Part shown: positions 46,391-55,640 of the stretch, in pieces
How the letters are laid out: each line of letters begins with the position of its first letter
Numbering within the stretch: the first letter of the stretch is position 1
Assembly: GCA_963735955.1 (NCBI GenBank)
Contig: CAVTND010000004.1
Location: forward strand, 62,001 to 126,000
Reading direction: 5' to 3'
DNA length: 64,000 nucleotides
From: CAVTND01 sp963735955
Lineage (GTDB): Bacteria > Pseudomonadota > Gammaproteobacteria > Burkholderiales > Burkholderiaceae_F
The notes under the pieces: model-generated
The model's database searches: none
What the model saw: only the letters and a program-made list of their open reading frames with translations
Told to the model about the DNA's origin: nothing
Made by a program: the position numbers and the translations under genes

Positions 46391-47461
46391 ATGAAGCGAA
46401 AGGGACTCAGTCACCGCGTCGAGACATGGCTCGAGCGGTCCATGCAATTGACGGTCGTAGTTGGCTTGCTTGCCGGCACCCTTCCGGCTCCGGGCCACGC
46501 CCAGGACAAGGTTCTGAATCTTTACTCAGCGCGCCACTACCAGACCGACGAGGCGCTGTATCGCGACTTCACCCAGCGCACCGGTATCAAGCTCAATCGA
46601 ATCGAACTCGGCGACGAACAACTGGTTCAGCGGGTGCGTACCGAAGGCGCCAACAGCCCGGCCGATGTCTTGATCATGGTCGACGCCGCTCGCCTTTGGC
46701 GAGCTCAGATCGACGGCTTGTTCCAGCCGATCCAGTCGAAGGTGCTCGATGAGCGCATCCCGGCCAACCTGCGTTCCAACGATGGCACCTGGTTTGCGTT
46801 CTCGAGCCGGGCGCGGGCGATCGTCTATGACAAGGCACGCTTGAAACCCGAAGACGTAAACACCTACGAAAAGCTGGCGGACCCGAAACTCAAAGGGCAG
46901 GTATGTACGCGCTCAGGCTCGCACCCGTACATGCTGTCGTTGATTGGCGCGATGATTGAGCGCAATGGCGAGGCGAAGACGGAAGCCTGGGCCAAGGGTG
47001 TGGTCGCCAACATGGCGCGTCCGCCGCGCGGTGGCGACACCGACCAGATCAAGGGAGTGGCCGCCGGTGAATGCGGCGTTGCCCTGACCAACACCTATTA
47101 CTGGGTGCGCCTGCTGCGCTCCGACGATTCCAAGGACAAGGAAGTCGTCGCCAAGGTTGGATTCGTGTGGCCCGACCAGCCGAGTCCGGGCGTGCATGTG
47201 AATGTATCTGGCGGTGGTGTCGCGAAGAACGCGCCGAACAAGGCCAATGCGGTCGCATTCCTGGAGTACCTGTCGAGCCCGTCGGCACAGGCCTACTTCG
47301 CCAACGGCAATAACGAATGGCCGGTGGTCAAGGGAGCGGTCGCGGACAACCCAGCGCTCGCTTCGCTCGGCGCCTTCAAGGCCGAGCAGCTGTCGATTGC
47401 ATCGATCGGCAAGAACCAGATCGTGGCGCAGCGCATCCTCGATCGTGTCGGGTATCGCTGA
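46391..47461 (+). CDS. Ferric iron ABC transporter substrate-binding protein (FbpA/FutA type)
   Basis: 356 aa. Periplasmic class II binding protein for free Fe3+. Signal peptide (LTVVVGLLAGTLPAPGHA), then LNLYSARHYQTDEALYRDF, where the Tyr residues are family iron ligands, PADVLIMVDAARL, the hinge region and a Tyr pair LTNTYYWVRLL, another iron-ligand site. No permease or ATPase gene is adjacent, so these must be elsewhere. AGGA lies six bases upstream of ATG 46391. First gene of a same-strand block with bfd, bfr, an FTR1 permease and hemP behind a Fur-like operator. Confidence 0.92.
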   Translation: MKRKGLSHRVETWLERSMQLTVVVGLLAGTLPAPGHAQDKVLNLYSARHYQTDEALYRDFTQRTGIKLNRIELGDEQLVQRVRTEGANSPADVLIMVDAARLWRAQIDGLFQPIQSKVLDERIPANLRSNDGTWFAFSSRARAIVYDKARLKPEDVNTYEKLADPKLKGQVCTRSGSHPYMLSLIGAMIERNGEAKTEAWAKGVVANMARPPRGGDTDQIKGVAAGECGVALTNTYYWVRLLRSDDSKDKEVVAKVGFVWPDQPSPGVHVNVSGGGVAKNAPNKANAVAFLEYLSSPSAQAYFANGNNEWPVVKGAVADNPALASLGAFKAEQLSIASIGKNQIVAQRILDRVGYR

Positions 47462-47477
47462 TCCCTGAGGCCGCGCG

Positions 47478-47801
47478 ATGTACATCTGCATCTGCAATGC
47501 GATCACCGACCGGGAGATACGCGCGGCGGTCGCGGATGGCGCCACGACGCTGAGCGACGTGTCGATGCGGCTCGGCGTCGGTTCGGGGTGCGGATGCTGC
47601 CGCGAAACCGCGCAACAGTTGATTCACGAGAGCACCTGCAACGGCAACTGCGGCCAATGTCCGCTGCGTAAGGAGTCGTCGGCCGGGGAAACTCAACTAC
47701 GCTCTAGTGCTCGTGCGACGGGGGAGGACAAACATGCAGGGCGACAAGTCAGTCATCACAAACCTCAACGCGCAGTTGAAGAACGAACTCACCGCCATTA
47801 A
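47478..47801 (+). CDS. bfd: Bacterioferritin-associated ferredoxin
   Basis: 107 aa as read. The [2Fe-2S] protein that reduces bacterioferritin-stored iron for release. Cys4, Cys6, Cys38 and Cys41 (MYICIC, GSGCGCC) fit the Bfd cluster; HESTCNGNCGQC adds three more Cys that most Bfd proteins lack. The frame runs 68 bases into the bacterioferritin gene; the extension after about residue 70 (SSARATGEDKHAGRQ) looks non-coding, so a lost stop or shift near 47690 is possible. Sits 17 bases after fbpA. Confidence 0.85.
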   Translation: MYICICNAITDREIRAAVADGATTLSDVSMRLGVGSGCGCCRETAQQLIHESTCNGNCGQCPLRKESSAGETQLRSSARATGEDKHAGRQVSHHKPQRAVEERTHRH

Positions 47802-48210
47802 CCAGTACTTCCTGCATGCCCGCATGTTGAGGCATTGGGGACTCGGTCGGCTTGGCAAGCACGAGTATGAGGAATCGATCGACGAAATGAAGCATGCCGA
47901 TCGTCTGGTCGAGCGCATCCTGATACTCGACGGGCTGCCGAACCTGCAGGACATCGGCAAGCTGAGGATCGGCCAGAGTGTTCCTGAAATACTCGACGGC
48001 GACCTGAAGCTGGAGCGCGGATCTCAGCAGGACCTCAAGTCCGGGATCATCGTGTGCGAGCAGGCGCAGGATTTTGTCTCGCGCGAGATCCTGGTCGACA
48101 TCCTCGACGACACGGAAGATCACATCGACTACCTCGAGACCCAGCTTGAACTGCTCGACCAGGTCGGGCTGCCGAATTACCTGCAGTCGCAGATGGACTC
48201 GCCGAGCTAA
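47734..48210 (+). CDS. bfr: Bacterioferritin
   Basis: 158 aa, complete. Haem-containing 24-mer that stores iron as ferric mineral. The ferroxidase ligands are present: Glu18 (KNELTAINQYF), Glu51 and His54 (DEMKHADRLVERIL), later Glu residues (SREILVDILDDTEDHIDYLE). Met52, the haem ligand that separates Bfr from non-haem ferritins, is also there. GGGGAGGA lies five bases upstream of ATG 47734. Next to bfd, as in many genomes. Confidence 0.95.
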   Translation: MQGDKSVITNLNAQLKNELTAINQYFLHARMLRHWGLGRLGKHEYEESIDEMKHADRLVERILILDGLPNLQDIGKLRIGQSVPEILDGDLKLERGSQQDLKSGIIVCEQAQDFVSREILVDILDDTEDHIDYLETQLELLDQVGLPNYLQSQMDSPS

Positions 48211-48227
48211 CAGGACGCAGTGGCAAG

Positions 48228-49013
48228 ATGTTCTCGACGCTAATGGTCACTTTCCGCGAGGGCGTCGAAGCTTTCCTGATCGCTGCGTTCACGCTGGCAT
48301 TTCTGCAGCAGACCGGAAGGCAGCACCTGGTGCCGGCGGTGTGGTGGGGCATTGCTGTGGCCGTTCTCAGCTCGGCGTTGGTCGGCGTCGCGCTGGCGGT
48401 GGCCGGCGGAATGTCGCCCGCTGCCGAGGGATGGCTGGCGCTCGCGGCCGCCGCTCTCGTGATTTCCTGTACCCAACACATCCTGCGCCATGGCAAGCGG
48501 CTGGCAGGCGAGATTCGGGCTCGTATGGCGCGCGCCTCCGAAACCAAGGGGCGTGGTGCGTGGTGGGCCGTGTTCGGATTTGTGGTCCTGATGATCGGTC
48601 GCGAAGGGGTCGAGACCGCAACGATGATCGCCTCGCTCGCCCGCGCGGGCGACATGCAGCACCTGCTCGCCGGCGCGACGATCGGCGTCTTGTGTGCTGC
48701 CACGCTGGCTTTCGCCTGGGCGCGCTTCGGCCGGCGGGTCGATCTGTCCTTGTTCTTCCGCGTCACCGCGGTGTTCATGGTGCTGTTCTCGATTCAGCTC
48801 GTGATCTACGCCTTGCATGAGTTCAGCGAAGCAGGCGTGCTGCCGTTGGTGGACAACGAGTGGTGGCATCTGGCGACCGAACCGTATGGACCAGAAGGCG
48901 TTTACGGCGCGTGGCTGTCGTACAGCCTGGTTCTGCTGCCGCTTGGTTTCCTGATCGCGGGCCTCATGCGCAAACCGCGCTCCTTCGGCCCTCCGGCCAA
49001 CCCGGCCAGTTGA
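48228..49013 (+). CDS. FTR1-family high-affinity iron permease
   Basis: 261 aa with seven predicted membrane helices. Two RExxE iron motifs are visible: FREGVEAFLIAA at the N-terminus and GREGVETATMIAS in the middle, both within membrane helices, as in Ftr1/EfeU. Partner proteins of the EfeUOB type (EfeO, EfeB) are not in the window. The gene starts 17 bases after bfr and continues the iron block. Probably takes up Fe2+/Fe3+ across the inner membrane. Confidence 0.92.
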   Translation: MFSTLMVTFREGVEAFLIAAFTLAFLQQTGRQHLVPAVWWGIAVAVLSSALVGVALAVAGGMSPAAEGWLALAAAALVISCTQHILRHGKRLAGEIRARMARASETKGRGAWWAVFGFVVLMIGREGVETATMIASLARAGDMQHLLAGATIGVLCAATLAFAWARFGRRVDLSLFFRVTAVFMVLFSIQLVIYALHEFSEAGVLPLVDNEWWHLATEPYGPEGVYGAWLSYSLVLLPLGFLIAGLMRKPRSFGPPANPAS

Positions 49014-49110
49014 TCTTCGCTGAATGTTTGCTCCGCGATCGCGAAGCTCGGCTCGCCATTTCTGACTCTGGTTAGTCACCGACACACGGCTCCGGCTGGC
49101 CGAAACTCCC

Positions 49111-49272
49111 TTGGCCAACCGTGCCGAAACTGGATCGGCTTCGCCTGAGCGCCCGGCCGAGCTGCTCAGCGAAGTGCTTCTTGGCGGGAGCCGCGAAGTA
49201 ACTATCCGCCATGGTGTGGAGTTGTACCGGCTGCGACTGACGCGAATGAACAAGCTGATCCTGACCAAGTAG
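49111..49272 (+). CDS. hemP: Hemin uptake protein HemP
   Basis: 53 aa with a TTG start as placed here; the true start is uncertain. The C-terminal half is diagnostic of HemP: EVLLGGSREVTIRHGVELYR then RLTRMNKLILTK before the TAG at 49270. HemP proteins are short (about 60 residues), cytoplasmic, and in Burkholderiales act as an activator of haem-uptake genes under low iron. No ATG is available in frame, which is why it is easily missed. It follows the FTR1 permease. Confidence 0.8.
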   Translation: MANRAETGSASPERPAELLSEVLLGGSREVTIRHGVELYRLRLTRMNKLILTK

Positions 49273-49512
49273 CCAGCCGCGGCGTGCAGCGCCGCCTCGG
49301 TTCCGTGCCGCGTGTCGGCCGACCGTTTCGCTCGCCAACGGCTTCTTCCTTGAACTTGTAGTTGTTTCGCACGGGCCTATCCAGGCCCGGCAGTGCAAAC
49401 CGCCAGCCGCGTGCGCCCGCAGTCAACAGGGCGCAGCCCGCCAGCAACGTGAGTGCCGCCGGTCATCTGTCGATGCCGGACGACGCTTTCCAAACCTGTC
49501 GGAGGACTGGCC

Positions 49513-49668
49513 TTGCGTGCACATCGTCGTTCACATCCCGCGTTTCTGCTCGGTTGTTTCATCATCGGCAGCCTTGCGATAGCGCCGGCCGCGCGCGCGC
49601 AGTTGTCGCCCGAGGAACCGAAATCGTCGCTGCCCGAGGTGCGCTCGACCCGCGGTCCGCTCTCGTGA
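49513..49668 (+). CDS. Signal-peptide stub, possible remnant of a TonB-dependent haem receptor
   Basis: 51 aa from a TTG with GGAGGA six bases upstream. The first 30 residues are a clear signal peptide (HPAFLLGCFIIGSLAIAPAA, then RAQ), and the mature part is only LSPEEPKSSLPEVRSTRG plus a few residues. That LPEV-type mature start is common in receptors that follow hemP. The stop is real in this frame and no barrel follows. So it is either a small secreted protein or the decayed start of a lost receptor. Confidence 0.45.
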   Translation: MRAHRRSHPAFLLGCFIIGSLAIAPAARAQLSPEEPKSSLPEVRSTRGPLS

Positions 49669-49816
49669 GCGCCGACCTTGACTGCAAGCAAGCCCGAATC
49701 CTGGTGCTCTATCCTGTCTGGCATGGTTTGCCCGCAGCCTGTAACTCCCGATGCCACGAGTGCAGCTCTGCTCTGGTCGTCACGCGACCTGTGAAACGGG
49801 CTTGATCGCCGCTGTG

Positions 49817-50701
49817 ATGCATTGCCGCCTCCTGTCGATGCTTGCGATGGCAGTCGCGTCCCTTGGCGCCGTGGCGCCGGTACCTGCATTGATGCCACTC
49901 CCAGCGCAGCCTGATGTGCTACTGGCGGCGCTGCAGGGAAAGAGTTTGATTCTGCTGGGCGAAGTGCACGACAACGGTGCTCAGCACGCGCTGCGACTGG
50001 AGGTAGTGCGCAGGCTGGTCGCCACGGGTGCGCGGCCGGCGATTGCGTTCGAGCAGTTCGACCGGGAACGACAATCCGATATTGACCGCGCTCGCCGCGA
50101 ACGGCCGCGCGACGCTGATTTCGTGATTGAGCAGGGCGGAGGAGCCAAAAACTGGCGCTGGGAGTTTTATCGCCCCTTCGTGCAACTGGCGCTCGATTTC
50201 GATTTGCCGATCGTTGCCGCGAATCTCTCCCGCGGAGACGCGATGAGACTTTCGACTGAAGGCTGGTCTGCTCTTTCCGACGTGACCGCCGCACAGAGGC
50301 TCGGCATCGAACGTCTGCCGACCGAGTTTCGCGAAGCGCACCAACGTGAAATCCAGCGCGCCCATTGCGACCTTGTTCCGGCGGACGCCGTGCCGGCCAT
50401 GGCGCGCGCCCAGATTGGTCGCGACCTCGTACTGGCGCAGTCAATCCGACCCTACATCGCGGGTGGCGTCGTGCTACTGGCTGGCAACGGGCACGTTCGC
50501 AAGGACATCGGTGTGCCGACCTGGCTGGCCGCCGACGAGTTGACGCAAGCGATCAGCGTCGGCCTCCTCGAAGAGGGTGAACCGGATGTGCCGGACCAAC
50601 TGGCGCCGCGCTTTGACGTGCTCATAATGACTCCCGCCGCCGAACGCCCGGATCAATGTGCGGAACTGCGCAAGCGCTTCACTACCGGAGTCGGGCGCTG
50701 A
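49817..50701 (+). CDS. ChaN-family (PF04187) haem-associated protein
   Basis: 294 aa. The fold is shown by LLAALQGKSLILLGEVHDNG, AIAFEQFDRERQSDI, NWRWEFYRPFVQLALDFDLPIVAANLSR, RAQIGRDLVLAQSI and VVLLAGNGHVRKDIGVP. ChaN of Campylobacter binds two haems and is linked to iron uptake. A signal peptide (LLSMLAMAVASLGAVAPVPA) after ATG 49817 makes it periplasmic or outer-membrane attached; no lipobox is obvious. Its place after hemP supports a haem role. Confidence 0.85.
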   Translation: MHCRLLSMLAMAVASLGAVAPVPALMPLPAQPDVLLAALQGKSLILLGEVHDNGAQHALRLEVVRRLVATGARPAIAFEQFDRERQSDIDRARRERPRDADFVIEQGGGAKNWRWEFYRPFVQLALDFDLPIVAANLSRGDAMRLSTEGWSALSDVTAAQRLGIERLPTEFREAHQREIQRAHCDLVPADAVPAMARAQIGRDLVLAQSIRPYIAGGVVLLAGNGHVRKDIGVPTWLAADELTQAISVGLLEEGEPDVPDQLAPRFDVLIMTPAAERPDQCAELRKRFTTGVGR

Positions 50702-50803
50702 GCGAGTTTCCGGAAACGAATCTCTGGAAAGGATCCGCCGCTCGTCCTCCGCGCATTTCTCCTCGGTTCGTCCGCCTGGTCGGCGCGACTAAGATGCGCG
50801 GCG

Positions 50804-52402
50804 ATGCGAAGCCAAGTCCTCGACGTCGTCATCATCGGCGCCGGCCACAATGGCCTGACTTGCGCCTGCTATCTGGCGCAGGCCGGACTCAAGGTTCGCA
50901 TGGTCGAACGGCGCGGCGTGGTCGGTGGTGCCGCAGTCACGGAAGAGTTCCATCCGGGCTTTCGCAATTCGACCGCGAGCTATACGGTCAGTCTGCTCAA
51001 TCCCAAGGTAATTCGCGATCTGCGACTCGCTGAGCATGGCCTGCGGATCATCGAGCGGCCCTTTTCGAACTTCGTGCCACTGGCCGACGGCCGGAGCCTG
51101 AGGTTCGGCGGCGATATTGCACAGACGCAGTCCGAAGTGGCGAAATTCTCGGCGCGCGATGCGCAGCGACTGCCCGCCTACTACGCTCGGCTCGATCGCC
51201 TGGCGGATCAGCTGAAGCAGTGGGTGCTCGAAGCGCCGCCCAATCTTGGCGGTCCGTTCGTGGTCGAGGGCTGGCGCGATCTGGTCGCGGCCGCACGACT
51301 GCTGCTGCAGTTCGGGCGCCTGCCGCGCGAGGGGCAGCGCGATCTGATCGACATCTTCACCAGGAGTGCAGGTGACTGGCTCGATGGCTGGTTCGAGTCG
51401 GAGCCGCTGAAGGCCGTGCTCGGCTGGGACTCGATCGTCGGCAACTACGCGAGCCCCTATGCCGCAGGTTCCGCCTATGTGCTCCTGCACCACTGCTTCG
51501 GCGAGGTCAACGGCAAGGCAGGCAAGTGGGGCCATGCGATCGGCGGCATGGGAGCTATCACAGAGGCGATGGCGTCCGAGGCACGCGCGCGCGGCGTCGA
51601 GATCACCGTGAATGCGCCGGTGGCACGGGTCATCGTCGAGGGTAGCCGCGTGACCGGGGTCGAACTGACTTCGGGCGAAGTGATCAGTGCGCGCGCAGTC
51701 GCCTCCAATGTCAATCCGAAGCTGCTGTACGAACGCCTGATCGATCGTGATGCCTTGCCGTCCGAGTTTGTCGACGCGATCTCGCGCTACAAGTGTGGTT
51801 CCGGCACTTTTCGCATGAATGTCGCGCTGTCCGAGTTGCCTGACTTCAGCGCAATGCCCGGAGTGAGTGCGCAGCCGCATCACGCCAGCGGAATCGTGTT
51901 CGCGCCCTCGCTCGCCTACATGGACCGCGCCTGGCACGACGCCGTGGGCGCGGGACACTCGACGGCACCAGTTGTCGAGATGCTGATTCCGAGCGTGATC
52001 GACGACTCTCTGGCACTGCCCGGACAGCACGTCGCAAGCCTGTTCTGCCAGCAGTTCGCACCGATGGCCAACTGGGAGCAATTGAAAGCAGCCGCGGTCG
52101 AGGCGATCTTCGACGTCGTGCAGTCGCATTGCCCGAACTTTCGTTCGGCCCTTCTTGGCTGGCGCGCGCTCTCACCTGCCGATCTCGAAAGTGAATTCGG
52201 ATTGGTCGGTGGCGACATCTTTCACGGCCAGCTGTCACTCGACCAGTTGTTTTCAATGCGGCCCGTCATGGGTTACGCGCGTTACCGCGGACCTCTGAAA
52301 GGGCTCTATCACTGCGGCGCCGGTGCCCACCCGGGCGGCGGTGTGACCGGAGCGCCCGGACACAACGCAGCGCGCGAAATGCTCAGGGACCTTACGCGGT
52401 GA
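50804..52402 (+). CDS. Phytoene desaturase-like FAD-dependent oxidoreductase
   Basis: 532 aa. The dinucleotide-binding N-terminus VVIIGAGHNGLTCACYLAQ is followed by VERRGVVGGAAVTEEFHPGF, the phytoene dehydrogenase/CrtI-type flavin motif. The mid-part shows GKWGHAIGGMGAITEAMASE, and the C-terminal FAD site is LYHCGAGAHPGGGVTGAPGHNAA. This branch (COG1233) is widespread and seldom tied to carotenoids; the human homologue is PYROXD2. No carotenoid genes are present here. The substrate is unknown. The gene is convergent with putA, 31 bases between stops. Confidence 0.85.
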   Translation: MRSQVLDVVIIGAGHNGLTCACYLAQAGLKVRMVERRGVVGGAAVTEEFHPGFRNSTASYTVSLLNPKVIRDLRLAEHGLRIIERPFSNFVPLADGRSLRFGGDIAQTQSEVAKFSARDAQRLPAYYARLDRLADQLKQWVLEAPPNLGGPFVVEGWRDLVAAARLLLQFGRLPREGQRDLIDIFTRSAGDWLDGWFESEPLKAVLGWDSIVGNYASPYAAGSAYVLLHHCFGEVNGKAGKWGHAIGGMGAITEAMASEARARGVEITVNAPVARVIVEGSRVTGVELTSGEVISARAVASNVNPKLLYERLIDRDALPSEFVDAISRYKCGSGTFRMNVALSELPDFSAMPGVSAQPHHASGIVFAPSLAYMDRAWHDAVGAGHSTAPVVEMLIPSVIDDSLALPGQHVASLFCQQFAPMANWEQLKAAAVEAIFDVVQSHCPNFRSALLGWRALSPADLESEFGLVGGDIFHGQLSLDQLFSMRPVMGYARYRGPLKGLYHCGAGAHPGGGVTGAPGHNAAREMLRDLTR

Positions 52403-52433
52403 CGGGGGCAGCGGCCTTTACGACCGAACCGGA

Positions 52434-55400
52434 CTAGCGCAGCAAGTCGATGTTGCCGCCCGCGGCGGCGGTGTTGATCGTCAACACATGTTCGCTGCAG
52501 AAGCGAGGCAGGTAGTGCGGGCCGCCGGCCTTGGGGCCGGTGCCAGAGAGGCGCTCACCACCAAACGGCTGGGTGCCGACCACGGCGCCAATGATGTTGC
52601 GGTTGACGTAGAGATTGCCGACCCGCGCACGGCGCGCGACATGCTCGACGCGGGCATCAAGGCGGGTGTGCAGGCCCATGGTCAGGCCGTAGCCGCTGGC
52701 ATTGATCGCGTCGATGACCTGATTCAGCGCGTGACGGTCGTAGCGGATCACGTGCAGGATCGGCCCGAAGTTCTCGTTTACGAGCTGGTCGATCGAGCGG
52801 ATCTCGAAGGCGACCGGCGCGAAGTAATGTCCATTCAGCCCCTTCGGCAGCTCGCATTCATGAATGCACTTGCCATGGCTGCGCAGCCAGTCGCGATGCG
52901 CAGTGAGGAGCGCAAGCTGATCGGCGTCGATGACCGGCCCGACGTCGGTGTCAGGACGGCGCGGATCACCGATGGCGAGCTCGCGCATGGCGCCGGCAAT
53001 CATGGTGATCATGGTGTCGGCCACGTCGTCCTGGACGAACAGGACCCGCAACGCCGAGCAACGCTGGCCGCAGGAGCGAAATGCGCTGGAGATCACCGCA
53101 TCGCTGACCTGTTCGGGCAGCGCGGTCGAGTCGACGATCATCGCGTTCTGGCCGCCGGTTTCCGCGATCAGCACGCCGATCGGCGCATCGCGTGCCGCCA
53201 TGGCGCGGTTGATCGCGCGTGCCGTGCTGGTCGAGCCGGTGAAGACCACACCGGCAGTGCGCGAATCACTGGTGAGCGCATGGCCGACGGTTTCTCCCGG
53301 CCCGACAGCCAGTTGCAGTACTGGCTCGGGGATGCCGGCTGAATGCATCAGGCGAACCGTGTGCGCAGCGATCAGCGGCGTCTGTTCGGCTGGCTTGGCG
53401 ATCACGGCATTGCCGGCCACCAGGGCCGCCGCAATCTGTCCTGCGAAGATCGCCAGCGGAAAGTTCCACGGGCTGATGCAGACAAAGACACCGCGGCCCC
53501 CGAGTCGCAGAACATTCGACTCGCCGACCGGGCCCGGCAGGGGATGGTCGCGCATCACGTCGCGGGCCTCGGCGGCGTAGTAGCGGCAGAAGTCGACCGC
53601 CTCGCGCACTTCCGAGTGCGCATCGACGATCGTGCGGCCGGCTTCCTGCACCAGCAGCCGTACCAGCGCATCGTGATCAGCTTCCAGCGCGCTCGCCGCG
53701 GCTTCGAGGCGGTGCGCTCGCTCGTTTACTCCGAGTTGATCCCAGCTGCGTTGCGCGGCAAGCGCCCGGTCAACCATTGCGCCGAGTTCGGACCGCTCGA
53801 TGTTGCGTGCATGGCCGACCACTTCTTCGAGTGCGGCCGGATTTCGAATTTCCTGAGCGGCGCCCAGCGCCGTCGGCGGGAGTGGCTGCGCAACGGCAGT
53901 GGTAACGCGCGCCAGCGTCATGGCGTCGGCGAGATCAAGACCGCGAGAATTGCGACGCTCCGGATACAGGTCCGGCCCCGCCGGCAGGGCAGTGTCGGCG
54001 TCGCCACTGCCGGCGAATTGCCGTGCGCCCTCGAACACGTCCTCGACCAGTTGCTCTGCCGGCAAGGTCCGGTCGGTAATTTGATGGACAAAGGAACTGT
54101 TGGCACCGTTCTCCAGCAGGCGTCGCACCAGGTAGGCCAGCAGATCGCGAAACGCTCCAACCGGAGCGTAGATGCGAATCCGCGTGTCCGGGCGCTCGCT
54201 GCGCAAGGCGTCATAGAGCGGGCCGCCCATCCCATGCAGGCGCTGGAACTCGAACACACGACCTGGCGCAAGCTCGCTCGCAAACTCGACAATGGACGCC
54301 ACGGTCATCGCGTTATGCGTCGCAAACTGCGCAAACACCGGAGCCCGACTGGCAAGCAAGCGACGCGCCACGCACAGGTAGGCGATATCGGTGGCCCATT
54401 TACGCGTGAACACCGGGAACCCATTCAGGCCGAGTTCCTGCGCGCGTTTGATCTCGGCGTCCCAATAGGCGCCCTTGACCACGCGAATGGCGATTGGCCG
54501 TTTCAATTCCGCGGACAGCCTAAGAAGATGTTCAGCAGTTCGCAGTGCGCGGGTCTGGTAGGCCTGCAGGGCGAGGCCGAGACCGTGCCAATCGCGCAGC
54601 TGCGGTTCGCGCATCAGGCGCTCGAACAGTGCGATCTGAAGCACGAGACGCTCGGACTCTTCGGCATCGACGGTCAGGTTGACATCGGCGTTACGCGCAA
54701 GGTGTGCCAGGGCGAGCAGGCGCGGATAAAGCTCACGCTCGACGCGCAGCGCCTGCGCGAGTTCGAAGCGCGGATGTATCGCCGACAGCTTGACCGAAAT
54801 GCCGTCACGCAGGGTCCAGTCCGCGCCCGCACCACCGGCCATTGCGCGCAACGCGGCTTCGTACGACGCGAAGCTGCGATCGGCGTCGGGCCTGGTGCGC
54901 GCACCTTCGCCAAGCATGTCGAAGGAATGCATCACGCGCGCATCCGGACGCTTCCTGGCCTGTGCCAGCGCGCCCGCGAGGTCGGACGCGAATACGAACT
55001 GGTCGCCGAAGCGGCGGATGCCGTCGATCACCAGCGGCCGCAGCGTGCTCTTGGCCAACCAGGCGCGCAGCGACGAGTAGTCCCCGCCGGCGCCGCGGAG
55101 CTCCGCATCCGCGGCAGTGTGGCCCGCCAGCTTGAGCGCGGCGATCAGCACTCGGGTCACGAAGTTGCCGGAGGCAGCATCGGCGTCAAGCTCTCGAAAC
55201 GCGGCGAGCTTTTCAGCAATCAGCCACGTCTGCGTCTCAGGATCTGGCGCGCGCAGCAAGGCCTCGGCCAGGCGCAGCAAGGCGACACCTTCACGGGTCG
55301 CGAGTGGAAACGAGTTGAGGAGGTTCTGCGCCGACAGCAGGCCGGGTTCGGCACTGCGCACTGCATCGATGTATCGCAACGCGCGGGCGCGTGCTGCAGT

Positions 55401-55640
55401 TCGAACACTTTGTTCGGGAGGGTTCGTTCCAAGCAATTCGCCGACGGCAAGCCGTTCGCTGACGGCCGCATCGCCAAGGTCCGGCAAGTTCAGCATCGCT
55501 TCGGCAAGAGCTGGAATCTGATGTGCAGCGTACAACTGGTCGTGCGCCGCTGTCTGGCCGCGCAATGTAGCACCGGCCCCTCGTCGTGCTGTGCGCGTTC
55601 TGGCGGCACCTACAATTCCCAATTCAGTTCGGATGCTCAT
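52434..55640 (-). CDS. putA: Bifunctional proline dehydrogenase / P5C dehydrogenase (PutA, short type)
   Basis: 1068 aa. Proline dehydrogenase barrel in the first half (SVKLSAIHPRFE, RVVKGAYWDAEIKRAQE, FATHNAMTVASI, FEFQRLHGMGGPLYDAL), then the P5C dehydrogenase: SPWNFPLAIFAGQIAAAL for NAD binding, Glu in LIAETGGQNAMIVDS and catalytic Cys in FRSCGQRCSALRV. It converts proline to glutamate via P5C, with FAD feeding the quinone pool. The N-terminus lacks a ribbon-helix-helix domain, so this is a type A enzyme that does not repress its own gene. ATG 55640 overlaps the divergent YqaA start by eight bases. Confidence 0.93.
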   Translation of the reverse strand: MSIRTELGIVGAARTRTARRGAGATLRGQTAAHDQLYAAHQIPALAEAMLNLPDLGDAAVSERLAVGELLGTNPPEQSVRTAARARALRYIDAVRSAEPGLLSAQNLLNSFPLATREGVALLRLAEALLRAPDPETQTWLIAEKLAAFRELDADAASGNFVTRVLIAALKLAGHTAADAELRGAGGDYSSLRAWLAKSTLRPLVIDGIRRFGDQFVFASDLAGALAQARKRPDARVMHSFDMLGEGARTRPDADRSFASYEAALRAMAGGAGADWTLRDGISVKLSAIHPRFELAQALRVERELYPRLLALAHLARNADVNLTVDAEESERLVLQIALFERLMREPQLRDWHGLGLALQAYQTRALRTAEHLLRLSAELKRPIAIRVVKGAYWDAEIKRAQELGLNGFPVFTRKWATDIAYLCVARRLLASRAPVFAQFATHNAMTVASIVEFASELAPGRVFEFQRLHGMGGPLYDALRSERPDTRIRIYAPVGAFRDLLAYLVRRLLENGANSSFVHQITDRTLPAEQLVEDVFEGARQFAGSGDADTALPAGPDLYPERRNSRGLDLADAMTLARVTTAVAQPLPPTALGAAQEIRNPAALEEVVGHARNIERSELGAMVDRALAAQRSWDQLGVNERAHRLEAAASALEADHDALVRLLVQEAGRTIVDAHSEVREAVDFCRYYAAEARDVMRDHPLPGPVGESNVLRLGGRGVFVCISPWNFPLAIFAGQIAAALVAGNAVIAKPAEQTPLIAAHTVRLMHSAGIPEPVLQLAVGPGETVGHALTSDSRTAGVVFTGSTSTARAINRAMAARDAPIGVLIAETGGQNAMIVDSTALPEQVSDAVISSAFRSCGQRCSALRVLFVQDDVADTMITMIAGAMRELAIGDPRRPDTDVGPVIDADQLALLTAHRDWLRSHGKCIHECELPKGLNGHYFAPVAFEIRSIDQLVNENFGPILHVIRYDRHALNQVIDAINASGYGLTMGLHTRLDARVEHVARRARVGNLYVNRNIIGAVVGTQPFGGERLSGTGPKAGGPHYLPRFCSEHVLTINTAAAGGNIDLLR

